A stretch of DNA of 64,000 bases from Pyrenochaeta sp. MPI-SDFR-AT-0127 (taxonomy: Eukaryota; Ascomycota; Dothideomycetes; Pleosporales; Cucurbitariaceae): assembly GCA_020747015.1 (NCBI GenBank), contig JAGTJM010000017.1:248001-312000 (forward strand), given 5' to 3'. Within the stretch, counting starts at the first letter, position 1, and the number at the start of each line of letters is the position of its first letter. The notes beneath the pieces were generated by a model. That model did no database searches and was not told the DNA's origin. It saw only the letters and a list, made by a program, of their open reading frames with translations. The position numbers and the translations under genes were made by a program. Of this stretch, positions 35,078 to 46,075 are shown one piece after another.

Positions 35078-35515
35078 GGTTTCTGACGGTTGGTATTGTA
35101 TATAGTATTGAATTATACATTAACGTGAATATCAAAGTGGACGCACATCCTCTTAAATAGCAGCTGCAGCTACACACTAGGCTGTGCTCGTACTCCTATA
35201 GAATGCAGCTGAAGGTATCGAGTTTTGGCTAGCGTCGCGGCTGAATCTTCCACCGTCGTCTAAGCCACAACTGAATTGACAGCATCTGTGTTACGACCGT
35301 GCTACGTATCCTGAAACTCGGAGACCGAAGGAGCTACACCTTTCCGAAACATACACCTGAAGTGATACATCTGGTTCCTGGTTCTTTGGTGGTCGACAGG
35401 CTCCTAGGACCACTCTAGCAGTCTGCTGCAAACGTCGTACACCCTCTCTTCTGTTTCGCTCTGTTGAGATGATAACTTGTCTCTTTTCTTTCTCTGAGGC
35501 CTTGAATCACATATT
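35078..35515. other. Intergenic region upstream of HET gene
   Basis: About 440 bp between two minus-strand genes. A TATATAG element lies some 25 bp before the HET start codon. Nothing else is recognisable. Confidence 0.35.
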
Positions 35516-36614
35516 TCATCCTTGCATTTCCTTATCCACTTCTGTCGTGTCCGCACTATCGCCAACACGATTCTGCGCTTGTATTTCGTAACTGCCTGGC
35601 CCTTTTGCACCATTTGGAACATGAAACCTTAGATCCACTCGCATGATTGCGTATAGATAGATTGTCAGAACCTCGACCCCAAAGTTGAAGATGTAAAAGG
35701 CTGGTTTGGAGAAGTAGCCCGGAAGTGGCCTTGATCTTGGGACAGGAGTTTGCCAGGAAGTCCCGCATCGATACCACGCACCGAGTGTTACCAGCGCGGA
35801 GCCCGCAAGCAAAACAATGATCTTTGTGCTCATCCTTCCGGAACCGAATTTATCGGGTGAGCCACGGCGTGGCATGATCAGCGCGATGAACACTACAAGG
35901 ATTGGGAGCGAACTCATCACAGCCAAGAATGTTTGACCGTAGAGCTGCAATGAGCGATCAGTTGCCCTTATTTTCGGATTGACTGTCAGCAAACTTTGGA
36001 CTGTTGCAGTAATGCTGATCACAAGCGTGAGACCTGTCAGAACATAGAGGATCTTAAAGCCGGCTGAGGTTATTGGGTGCCAACCAAACCCTGGATGGAG
36101 AGACCGGAGGATGCGTTGCGACCAGAGAAGGTTGATGATGAAGACTAGAAAAGGAAAGTTGGCGTCAGTTTCAGTCCATGCAATCGGATAGCAAGAGTAC
36201 ATACGGATGAGGGTGGCGGCGCCAACGAAAACTGCAGCGGCGATGGCGAGATTGGCATTCGTAGGGAGACTGGTACTCGCGATTCTTAGAATACAGCTAA
36301 CAATTCGGGCCATGCAGAATCCTAGCACAAGATCTTAGTTGAGGAAAGCAGACGAGCGATATGAACTGAGCCTACCAAAGAGAACGACGCTAAAGATGAA
36401 TTTGTGGCCCCTTCGTCGGTTGAGTTGGAAGATTGTCATGTGCGATGCTGCGCCTATCATGAATAGGACCAAGAAGACTGCAGTAATGGGAATGTCCACG
36501 TGCTTCTCCGGTCTGCCACCAAGGGCCCAATTTCCAGGGCTTCGATTCGTCTACCGGCTGTTAGAATCAAGAAATAGCGCTGGTGACGTCAAGAATTACC
36601 ATTTGAGAGGCCAT
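35516..36614 (-). CDS. Multi-helix membrane protein of the DUF3112 type
   Basis: Four exons (36600-36614, 36376-36550, 36205-36321, 35516-36144) give 311 aa with seven or so hydrophobic helices. Characteristic pieces are HVDIPITAVFLVLFMIGAA, HMTIFQLNRRRGHKF, GFCMARIVSCILRI and the SLHPGFGWHP motif followed by FKILYVLTG. This is the pattern I associate with the fungal DUF3112 family, whose role is unknown. A seven-helix arrangement with a short cytosolic tail (about 45 polar residues at the end) would suit a receptor or transporter. The five-residue first exon is inferred from a CTAAC branch point and matching phases and is the least certain part. Confidence 0.75.
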
Positions 36615-37327
36615 GGTGATGAGTTAACCACTCTTTGGCACCTTCCTCAGCAGGACTTGTCTGGCAAGAGCACAGGTGGGTCGTCGATGTCGAAGGGTAG
36701 GTCGAAAGGCTTACGGTCTAGAAAAAGTCTGTGGAGGGCGAGGCGTTATATGGCTTTCCCGCTGCCAAATAGAAGCTAGATACACGTGCGATCTTGTGAA
36801 GTGTTTAGTTGAGGTGTGTTCGATCCTCTTTCAACGGATCACAAAGGTTCATATAAGCGGCGCATTCGCGCAGGCATCAACTGAACCGGCAGCCACATCT
36901 AGTGCTTGTGATTTCGCAAATTTGACTATTATGCTCGCGATCAAATCCTCGCCGACCCCGAACGACGAAGGCTGCTACAGCATCATCTCGGTTATGGGGA
37001 TCGTGCTAACCAAGTACAGCAGGAACAGTCGACCAATCCCACCTTGTAGCTGAGGTAATGCAGCTATTTCCTCTCCTGCTATTCGTTCGCTAGCCTACTC
37101 CCCCATAAGCGTGGTTCGCTCAGGCCTAGATTTGTCGAAATCACAGCCCCAAATGATTAGCTAACGCCACGCCAGCTCGCTCTCTCTTCGTCCATTTGAT
37201 CCGTGGCGGCCAGACAATCACCGATACACCGAGTCCCCGTCCACGCCCCGGACACAGTGACGGACGGAACCGTCGCAGGCTGTCTTACGCAACATGAATA
37301 TCCTGACAAACCAGACACGAATACAGG
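36615..37327. other. Intergenic region, no supported gene
   Basis: About 710 bp between two minus-strand genes. Short plus-strand ORFs here have no recognisable domain and overlap the start of the DUF3112-like gene. Nothing else can be supported. Confidence 0.4.
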
Positions 37328-38179
37328 TCATAGTCGGGTTTGTTTGTAGGCGTTCCAAAGATCGTTCGGCGTTCTGTCCTGTGCTATCGCCCGTGTTCCG
37401 GTTATGGTTCCGACAAATTTCGCAGCGAACAGGACCATGAACGTCATGACGTGTTCTACCAGGCGTCCAAAACAGCGGTCCATGTGTTCCCCTAGAAATG
37501 GTAACCCTAAGTTTCTCACACTAACGAACACCGGCCAATTGTCCAGGTCCCAGAATATGATGAAGAGCTGAAAAGGTATCCACCAATTGCCGAGGACCAC
37601 TTCAACAAGGCTTTGTTTTCTAGAAAGTGGTGCATCTTGTATACCTGTGATAACGCCGTTCAAATTCCAAAAGAAAAGCGGCTTGGTGATGTCTGCAGGA
37701 TCTGTCCATTCTTCAACGATAACCTCTTCATCTCGATCTTCAGGGGATACGATCTTTACATGAAGTCCAAGCCGTCTAGACACCAAGCGTACTTCTGCGC
37801 GGCCCCAGTTGTGTCGCGCATATCTGTCGACTTTGAGCTCCAATCCGCTTGTCAGTAGTTCACCGGTCCTCCATGAGACCTCTCCTCCTGCTTTTGCGCT
37901 GAAGAATTTTAATTCGCCATCTAATTCAACAAAGATGGAGCCCTTGATCAAACGAAGGTACTCAGTATGCATAGTGTGGTAGTGAAGGCCAGATGTCCAT
38001 TGCGAACGACTAGGGAGAGCAACAGTACTTTTCAGGACGGGGTTTGTCGTCGAGGGTGGGGCGATGGGGATGTGATATGCGACAGCCTCAGCACCGGCGC
38101 GAAGTATAGCTTGTGTGTTTGATGGCAAAGGATCCAGAGCCATGGCTTTAGGCGGGGGCGGTTTCTTCGTGCGTGCCAT
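37328..38179 (-). CDS. Cupin-fold protein with C-terminal membrane segment
   Basis: A single exon of 283 codons from the ATG at 38179; the frame further upstream opens only with TTG. Residues 1-60 are Pro- and Lys-rich. A small beta-barrel follows with HYHTMHTEYLRLIKGSIF, whose spaced His and Glu look like the metal-binding first motif of a cupin, then VELDGELKFF and a second strand pair around RYARHNWGRAEVRL where His could complete the site. After residue 195 the sequence turns hydrophobic (NWWIPFQLFIIFWDLDNWPVFV and VEHVMTFMVLFAAKFVGTI), suggesting one or two membrane segments. I know similar uncharacterised fungal proteins but no function. The combination of cupin and membrane tail is unusual. 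Confidence 0.65.
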   Translation of the reverse strand: MARTKKPPPPKAMALDPLPSNTQAILRAGAEAVAYHIPIAPPSTTNPVLKSTVALPSRSQWTSGLHYHTMHTEYLRLIKGSIFVELDGELKFFSAKAGGEVSWRTGELLTSGLELKVDRYARHNWGRAEVRLVSRRLGLHVKIVSPEDRDEEVIVEEWTDPADITKPLFFWNLNGVITGIQDAPLSRKQSLVEVVLGNWWIPFQLFIIFWDLDNWPVFVSVRNLGLPFLGEHMDRCFGRLVEHVMTFMVLFAAKFVGTITGTRAIAQDRTPNDLWNAYKQTRL

Positions 38180-39097
38180 TGTTTGGGGGATAATCCTTGT
38201 GTGAAGTTCTAGCAAGGGAGAACGTTTTGACAATCATAGAGCTGGAACGATGGGTACGTGGGGTCCATATACACCTGCATAGCTGAAGACATGGATTACA
38301 TATATCACTGTGTGCCTCTTAACAATATGCGGCTCGCTCGTTGTTGTCAGGTGGTGAGCGTGATAGTGCTGATTCAACAGCGGAAGTGCTCCGCGCTAGC
38401 TGAAGTGGCTCTGGTAAGCCGATCTGCTCGGGCAATGAACGAGAGAGCCTTACATAGGAACCAAGCTATGCCAGATTGATATTCTTCAAGGAGACACTAC
38501 CTAGATAGGTGCCGCGCTATTCTGGTACGAACTGGAACAACAACAAGCATTGACCAGTTCTTAGCCGGCACGATCTCTTTGTCTCGCAACCCGACTTCTT
38601 GTAGCGTGCATGCGGACATCTTTTTCAGTGTTTCCTCCAGTATAAGGAAGATCAAATTATTTGTGGTAATACTGTCCAAGACTGGGTCATGTGGAATATC
38701 TCTGCGACGGCATACGTGTGGCAGCGCTTTCCCTTCTTCGCTGTGTCCCGTGTGGTTTGATTGAAGCGACTCTGAAATTTCTCAACTAAAGGCTCACCAC
38801 CATAACACAAAATCTATGACGCCGTGGATTTATATATATCGCAACTCTACATATCATGATGGAGTGTAGTCAAGAAAACGTCAAGTAAGTGTTGTCGCTC
38901 TCCTCTCTGTTCCATCTTCATCTCTCACCTTCACCATCACAAAGTCTGCGCACTGGCCGTTGTCTTTCTATTGAGTCCCAGCTCTTTTTAACTATGATTT
39001 CGTCTCTGCTTGCTCTTAAGTTCTCAACTTTCTTATACTCGCGGCAAAATCCCTCTCTTTCTACCACACCTTCCCATACGTATCACTAGCAGGCAAG
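38180..39097. other. Divergent intergenic region
   Basis: About 920 bp between divergent starts. The part from 38885 to 39090 starts with a good donor (GTAAGTGTTG), is pyrimidine-rich and ends with AG shortly before the ATG at 39098, so it may be an intron in the 5' leader of the eIF2B-related gene. Confidence 0.35.
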
Positions 39098-40780
39098 ATG
39101 ATGGAACTCGCCATGGCAGAGGCATACCGCGCACGCCCAAAACAAAACTCGTCTCAGACGAAAGCAAATGTCTCTCCGCTCCTTGTGCAGCGCGGTTCAT
39201 CACTGTCTGGGAAATTATCTCCGTCTATCTCGATGAAGAGTTTCTCGCCATTCAAGAGGAAGAAGAGACAAAATTCACTAAAGTCCACGGAGTCTACATT
39301 GTCTTCCCAAACAGATTCAAAACAAGAGACTCTACTGGATTTTTATGACGAGGAAGAGGAGGAGAAGATAGAAAGGTAAGCACGCGCTTGTCTGCCAAAC
39401 AAACGCCACCCAACTCTTAAGCTTTGTGTACTGTTCTAGCGCTGCGTTCTCTTGCCATTCTCTGTTCACTCTATATCTCAATCCTCCTGCGTACAAGAAG
39501 TCAGTTGGTCAAATCCCGACCCAGGCAATACAAATCGACCTTTACTCACTTGTATTCCCACTTGCTTCAATCACCAAAAATCTCATCATGTGCATCACTA
39601 ATGAGAGATCAGGCCACCGCCAACTCCCATAACGCTTCCAGAACTACCTTCAAATGGGCCTCTTCCCCAGGAAGAGACCGATGACTTCGACTCCGCCCTC
39701 GAAAATGCTGTAAATGACCTACAACAAGACTTCACATCTGGAGCTCGGCAGCTAGCCGACGCTTCACTAAAGCATCTTGCTCACGTCACCGACATTGCAG
39801 CATGTATAGCAACCAGCTGGAGCGAATTTTGGGCTCTGATGGTGCATGCTGCGAAGCACCTCAGTTGTGCAAGACCGAGCATGAGCGCTGCAATTACCTC
39901 ATGCTTGCTAAGAGCGCTCGAGCAGATTGCTAGATTGTGGAATGAAGAGCAGGCAAAGGGTAGTCAAAGCACCGCAGAACTTGCACGAATTGCTGATGGC
40001 ACGCTCGAGAAGATGCTGGTGGAGAGGCAGCGACTAAGTGCTCAATTAGGGGCAATATTTACGCAGTGGCTGCGCCAGCATTGCAGCGAGGTATTGCTCT
40101 CGTCTCTAACCTTTGATCAGATTGTACGTGCTGATACGCCTCAGCGGATTCATACTCGCAACACGGTCCGCATTCTCACACTCAGCAATTCCAGCACAAT
40201 TCGCTCTGCCATACTACACGCACTGTCCTCCCTACCAGACATCTTGTTCCACATCATAGTACTTGAGTCGCGGCCCCGCTGCGAAGGTGCAGACATGGTC
40301 GCTCAGATTTATTCCTCCGCATGCGACAAGGATCGAATTAACTTTCACGTAGTCCCCGATTGCGCTGTTGGTACTGCGTCGCGGGACATCGACATTGTGC
40401 TTCTCGGTGCAGATCGTATCTCCTCCAATGGCGACGTCAGCAACAAAATCGGCTCTCTAGTTGCCGCCTTGTGCGCAAAGCAGCTCAACAAGAATGTTGC
40501 AGTCGTAGCACTCAGTGATGCAGACAAGATCGCTCCTCCAGGACAAGATATAGAAACCATGGAACGCCACCCTGCAAGTGAGCTGACATCTGCATGGTCA
40601 CCAGTTGCGCGGAATACGCTTGAAGGAAACGCCAGCGTAGAGATATTTGGCGAGTGGTTCGAATGGGTGCCGGCTGTGCATATCGATGCATACATAACAG
40701 AGCTGGCGGTTCTTGGAACCAAGGATGTAGAGAAGCTAGCGAAAGAAATTGGGGAGCTGGAACAGTACATCTTCCAGTAA
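39098..40780 (+). CDS. eIF2B alpha/beta/delta-related protein
   Basis: Two exons (39098-39375 and 39613-40780) give 481 aa. The N-terminal 130 residues are low-complexity and basic (KSFSPFKRKKRQNSLKS), then acidic (DFYDEEEEEKIER) and proline-rich. A helical stretch follows, and from about residue 255 comes the Rossmann-like domain shared by eIF2B alpha, beta and delta, methylthioribose-1-phosphate isomerase and ribose-1,5-bisphosphate isomerase: VRILTLSNSSTIRSAILHAL, HIIVLESRPRCEGADMVAQ, DIDIVLLGADRISSNGDVSNKIGSLVAALCA and NVAVVALSDADKIAP. The GAD..NGDV..KIG signature is clear. It is not a plain Mri1 because of the long N-terminal extension, and could be a fungal-specific paralogue. The intron of 237 nt is much longer than the others in this window. 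Confidence 0.75.
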
Positions 40781-41177
40781 AAGTGTGATTGAGATATTGG
40801 CGAGGTGAGAAGCAACCGGATTTGAAAGAAAGGGTTGTAAACCTGCACGGAATTGGAGAACTTGACTTTGAAGGATGAAGAAGAGGATATAGAGTACGCA
40901 CCAGCCCAGTTTCGTATAGTTGAGCTTGGAGAAGTCGCGGCTGGAGAGCTTTTTGTAACGGGTTTCAATTGGATATGTCCCTACCAACGCCAGACCGACT
41001 GCCGTAACAAAACTTATGCAATCAATAACGCTTCATGCTCGTGTTCGTACACAACCCTACCGGTACTCAAAGTACTGCTCCAACTTTCCTGAAGGCACTC
41101 GCACGCTTGACATATGCCTAACTTTTCTTCAACCCTGCAGCCCTCTAAGTGATCATAAGAGCTCTGCCAACGCACGT
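40781..41177. other. Convergent 3' region
   Basis: About 400 bp between the convergent stop codons of the eIF2B-related gene and ERV25. Both 3' ends lie here. Nothing else is seen. Confidence 0.4.
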
Positions 41178-41956
41178 TTAAATGAGGTGCTTGCTCCTGA
41201 AGTAAGCCCTTAGGTAAATGACCTGCCACGCGCCCAGACCCACAAGCATACCCATTGTCCCGATCGCAAACCACTTAACACGCTCATTTGTGCTCTCATT
41301 GGTATCCCTCAACTTCTGCTCCCTCGTTCGTAGATAATCCATCTCGGTAACAATCTCGCCAACGACCTCCTCGATCCTGCGCAGCTCTGCCTCGACAGGC
41401 TTGAGCTTCTCGCCCGCCTGGATGGCATTCCAGTCCTTGGCATCGGCACCAATGTCGATGTCCAACTCGACGTGGCGTGGCTTTACAGAAGCAGAGTTGG
41501 ACGAGGTGAAGATGTTTTCGAAACAGACATCAAAGGCAGAGTCGGCGTGCGAGGTAAAAGCGTAGCGGTTCTCGCCAACGACATCCTTGGGACGGTGGTA
41601 ATCATTGCCCATAGCATCGCGAATCTAAAACGAAGAGCATATTAGCGCTTGCTTTCGAACTTGCATTTGCGTTTCCACTCTGTCCCTAATGGTGTTGAAA
41701 TCACAACAGGGAATAACCGCCAATTGCAAACTGAGGGCCAACATACATGCATATCCACTCTTTGGCCATCTCCTCTATACCCGTCCATAATGGTTGTAAC
41801 AACCACCAACTGATCCTTCGCAACAAAGTTTCGCACGCATCGTTCGTACTTGGCCGCGTCATGCGCAGAGACGGGGTGGAGATCGAATTTGAGGGCGGCG
41901 GCGAGAGGGAGAAGGATGAGCAGCACGCAGCTGAGCAGTCGTGATAATCGCTCCAT
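41178..41956 (-). CDS. ERV25: p24 family COPII cargo receptor Erv25
   Basis: Two exons (41747-41956 and 41178-41624) give 218 aa. It has a signal peptide (LSCVLLILLPLAAALKFDL), a GOLD domain with paired cysteines in YERCVRNFVAKDQLVVVT and FDVCFEN, a coiled coil (AEELRRIEE-type helix near residues 140-175) with LRTREQKLRDTNESTNERVK, one transmembrane helix (IGTMGMLVGLGAWQVIYL) and a short cytosolic tail RAYFRSKHLI carrying the aromatic COPII-binding signal. This layout and wording match the fungal p24-delta protein Erv25, which cycles between ER and Golgi in a heteromer with other p24 proteins and helps load GPI-anchored proteins. The 122-nt intron is longer than usual here. Confidence 0.95.
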
Positions 41957-42375
41957 GCCGATTGGATGTGTGTAGTTTGGAGAGCTTGAGAGCTCGTGAA
42001 TCTGGCGTTTGGAATTGTACACTTGTCGCGCGGCAGGGGTGGGAGGACAGATGTTCCGATTTGGAGCTAGCATGGATTGGGTAAGGTGGCAGTAGACCCT
42101 GGATTTCATATGGTATTGACACGCATTCTCTCTTTCTCTATCTAGAATGTTATTAATTATGTTTCTAAGAAGATGAAGTTTGATCAGACTAAAAGAGCAC
42201 TGGAGGTTGACTCGGTTTGATTATGGCCGGCTTCGGCTGGTTTAACAAATAGTACCCCTTACGCTACGACAATGGCTTCGGTCTCGGCATATAGCCCAGC
42301 AGCAGTTATTCAACGCCAGCTGAATCGCTGACGATGCCTTTCGAACAGCAGCTCAAGTACAGCTAAACAAACAAC
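41957..42375. other. Intergenic region upstream of ERV25
   Basis: About 420 bp between two minus-strand genes. It should contain the ERV25 promoter. I see no TATA box at a convincing position and no gene. Confidence 0.35.
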
Positions 42376-43480
42376 TTACCAAGCTGTAGTACCCCCATCA
42401 ATCTTGAGATCGTGTCCAGTCATGTAACTGCTTGCCCCGCTCAACATGAACAGCCCAACCGCTTTGTATTCGTCAGGCGTGCTCAGTCTTCCAAGCATAC
42501 TGTTATTCTCCCACTCCTCTTTATTAGCCTCGCCCCTTCTGAAATTCTCTTCGACCATAGGTGTTACTATATGCCCAGGGCTCAGTGAATTGACTCGGAT
42601 GCCACCCGAGCCATCTGGATTCTTCCGGCCCCATTCCATAGCCAAATTGCGTGTCAGTTGGACTACTGCAGCTTTTGATGAGTTGTAAACGGGGGCAATA
42701 AATCCACGGTTCGCAATCGTTCCACTCATCGAGGCTATAAGACATATGGACCCTTGGATCTTGTACTTGTACATTTGACGAGCGCATGCACGCGCCGAGA
42801 GGAATACGCCGGTATAGTTGACTTCTAGCATCTTCATGATATCTTCTTTTTTGAAGTCGAGGGCAGATGTAACTTGCTGGATTCCAGCCGCTGTGTGAAC
42901 GATGCGTCAGTCGGTAAACAAGTATAACCACAAAAAGGTTGCCTACCAGCAATCAAACCATCAAGGCGTTGATTCTCTGCAGCAATCTTTGCGATACATT
43001 CCTCTAGTGCATCATTGTCGGTCACATCAATTCGGTGATATTTCAATCCTCCGCCGTGTTCGTCTCTGATGCGCGCTTTGGCTTCGGCAAAGGCCTTATC
43101 TGGCTCTGGTAATCGATCAAGGCAATGAACCTTGCCACCGGCTTCTACAAGTCCCTCTGCCATGCAAAGTCCTAGCCCTCGTCCACCACCTTGTGTTACG
43201 TCAGCTTTGGTTGTACACATTCTACGGCAACAAGACAAGCGTGAAGACAGCATGTAGTACCTGTAACCACGAAAACTTTCCCCCCAAGGTCGAACTGGCT
43301 GAACCGCTGTGTTCCAACATTTCCTGATTTTTTGTTTGGAGTCTGCGAGTGGGCAGCACCTTGGTCTGATGCGAATGTCCGACGTTGAGGAGGGGTGGTG
43401 AGGGGCTGTCGGGCTCGCGCTACGCTCGGAAATGCGCGCATACAATTTCGCAACACCATGTTTGAGGTTAAAGATGTCAT
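42376..43480 (-). CDS. Short-chain dehydrogenase/reductase, possibly mitochondrial
   Basis: Three exons (43261-43480, 42947-43189, 42376-42890) give 325 aa; an in-frame ATG at 43459 is an alternative start. The N-terminus (VLRNCMRAFPSVARARQPL..RRTF) resembles a mitochondrial presequence. The classical SDR core follows: cofactor loop TGGGRGLGL completed by splicing, HCLDR after strand 2, RIDVTDND, AAAGIQ (the NAG-type motif), ASMSGTIANRG with the catalytic Ser, and YNSSKAA with the Tyr-Lys pair, then RVNSLSPGHIVTPM. It resembles the fungal sorbose reductase/arabinitol dehydrogenase branch of SDRs, so a sugar-alcohol or similar substrate is plausible. The cofactor is NAD(P)H. The mitochondrial assignment is weak. 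Confidence 0.85.
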
Positions 43481-44041
43481 TGTTGATATGGATCAATGTT
43501 AGCAGTACAGTGGCAGAGATCAATAAAGGGAGCAAGGACAATAGAGCAATGGCCTCCCTGGCTGCCAGTCTTAGGTCCAGGAAAGCCGCATGACGCACCA
43601 GTAACATGTACGCGCACTTCCTGCCATTCTTACAGCTTGGCCAACATTTCATCGTGAGTTCCGCGGATATCAGACACTTTCATTCGTCACAAATCCTAAA
43701 AAAGAGAAGTGGCTTACGGTACCAACTTGGCGAATCATTGTGAACCCCGCATCCTTGTCACCCGCCATAAAGCATCGGTATTGATCTGAGATAAGCTGCG
43801 TACCAATCACAAATTAGGGAGGAGTAGCCAGTAACAAAATGGATAGGTCTATTACAACTCATAACCAAATCAGTCGAATACTCGAATGGCTACAACTACC
43901 CATGGAGTCGGTTGTTGCTGGTCTGCAGCATCAGGCAAAGATCTATCCATTGCCCACAACTCGTTCTATCAGTTTTCTATGCACAATCCTTCTTTATCGA
44001 TGGGTCACTGGGTACAATTATAGCAGAACATGATTTCAAGA
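43481..44041. other. Intergenic region, no supported gene
   Basis: About 560 bp between two minus-strand genes. A short minus-strand ORF overlaps the dehydrogenase leader but lacks an independent start context. Nothing else is seen. Confidence 0.35.
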
Positions 44042-46075
44042 CTATACAAAACTCATGAACATCCATCGCAGACCACTCAAATCCCAAAGCTCTCCATCCA
44101 TCAACCCGTGAACATAACAAGCTCCCACAATTTCCCACTTATCACCCTGAGGCCTCACAACAAGAGGAATTCTCATGCCTTGGAAAGCACAAATTTGATC
44201 CCCAATCTGTGCCCGATAAGGGATCCACCCAATTCTACCGTGTAGAGATACAAAGAATTTTCTTGCATCTCGAACTCTACCTTCAGCGGTCTCGAAAGGC
44301 TCAGCAAGCTTTTTTAGCATATTATTTTGCAATGCCCAACTACCAAAGTCATGTTTCCAGCGCTTGGTCATACATAATTTCTTCTTGAGGTACCAATACC
44401 CGAAGCTGACGCGCAACGAGTTATCGGCCCTCTTATTGGGATAATTATAGTCAAAGACTGGGCCGCGATTATACACGAGTGTTCGCCAAAAAATATCGAA
44501 GGATAGGCCGTCCATAAAATCCCCTTGAGGATCCAATAGTGGATCTGCAAGTAGTCTGATTTCAGACAGCCAAGAGACCACTTCAGCCTCGTATTTAGAC
44601 ATTGCTTCTATTGCGGCCCATTTGTCAATATGAGATATTCCTGTATTTGAAATCGATACTGGTAAAGGTGGTCTTTCTCGGGCCACTATTTTGATATGAT
44701 CGAAAATTGCGCCTTCGATCTGAATTTCCTAAGTTCCATAATTTAGCAGAGCGATAACCAAACATTACGGTGTTAGGGGAAATGGGTATGTTCTGCTCAC
44801 ATTTGGGACACGAATTTGCCATTGTGTCGGCCCAACTCCAGTAATGTCAACAGGTTGATCGCTAAAGCGAACTCGGGGGTTCGGTAAAGGTCTCTCCGTT
44901 TGCAAGTACAAGCTATTGTAGAACCCCGTCATCAGCAGACCTGGCTTATGAGGCGACAGTAAGTCAGGTACCCATGACGGCAAACCTAACTCAATGTTCT
45001 TTGGATTTGCGTGGAATGCAAGCCAGTCGATGAGGAACCTGTGATTACTTGGATTATCGTTTAGGATCAACAGTTCAGTCCCATTCCCTGTAACTCGATA
45101 GGTCGGAAAGCCTAGCAACGTCATTTTACCGACCAGGCAAGCAACCTCACGGAAAGTCTTTTTATAATCGACGAAAGCTGGATCGAGGCCCAAAGACACG
45201 CCGGCAAGCGCGAAAAATCGATCGCGTGAGTCTGTTGCTTCCATCCCCAGATATCTGGAGAGCACACCATAGATTGGACGAGGACCGTGATCCTTAAAAG
45301 CGTAATAGCCTGATGCGATATCCCGAGCCGTAAGTGCTGAAAACTCTGGGCTGCCCATAGTGTTGTTGAAGTTGCAATAAAGGTTTCGGTGGCGTCCTAC
45401 CTGCATGGCCAACCAGAGGATCACATCCGTATCCAGATCCAAACGTCCTCTCCACATAACTGACTTCTTGGCTACAAGAAGCTCCTGGACGACCCAAACT
45501 CGGCCAAACCAAGGGTTGCTGATAATATTGAAGAACGCTGTCCACCTCCAATTGAACAGAGGTTCAGGCACACCGACAGATCTGCAGTCGAAATCATGGA
45601 AGTCGTACTTGCCAGCATTTATATCGTAGCTTCTGCCATCAAATTTCCTGTATAGATGTTTGGCAAGACTGTATGCATCCTCATCTTCTGATTGCTGCTC
45701 TCCTAGCCAGATAACTACCCGGTCTGCTGTTGCGTAAATAGTTCGCATGAGGCGGACTTGACGGGTTTTCTCATCGGTGTTGTTTTGATCGATGCAAATC
45801 TGGTCGGCCCATATTGGTACTGTGCACCTACGACGGCGTTTTTGAAGTAACGCAGCATAAAGATTGGCACCAATCTCAAGCTGTTTACTGTTACATATGG
45901 CCAGCATCTTTTCCTTCTGATCTCCCCACACATATGAAAGCGCTTCGAACTGTGCGTCGTCAAGACTCCTCTCCATAAGTTCAATTCTCAGTACAGTTGA
46001 CTCAGCGCCTGGAATAACCTTCAGGAGCCGTATATTCCTACCCTGTAAGGTGTGGTTATATTTGAACGCCTCCAT
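44042..46075 (-). CDS. HET-domain protein
   Basis: Two exons (44801-46075 and 44042-44728) with a 72-nt intron give 653 aa. The HET domain begins near residue 43 with FEALSYVWGDQ, then VPIWADQICIDQNN, TRQVRLMRTIYATADRVVIWLG and NPWFGRVWVVQELLV. The later blocks DSRDRFFALAGVSLG and LPSWVPDLLSPH follow, and the tail closes with GACYVHGLMDGEL, a conserved ending also found in the other HET protein of this window. No membrane helices are visible, so this one is likely cytosolic. Function: heterokaryon incompatibility or related self/non-self death, by family. The start at 46075 gives MEAFKYNHTLQGRNIRLL, a normal HET beginning; the open frame upstream looks unrelated. Confidence 0.88.
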
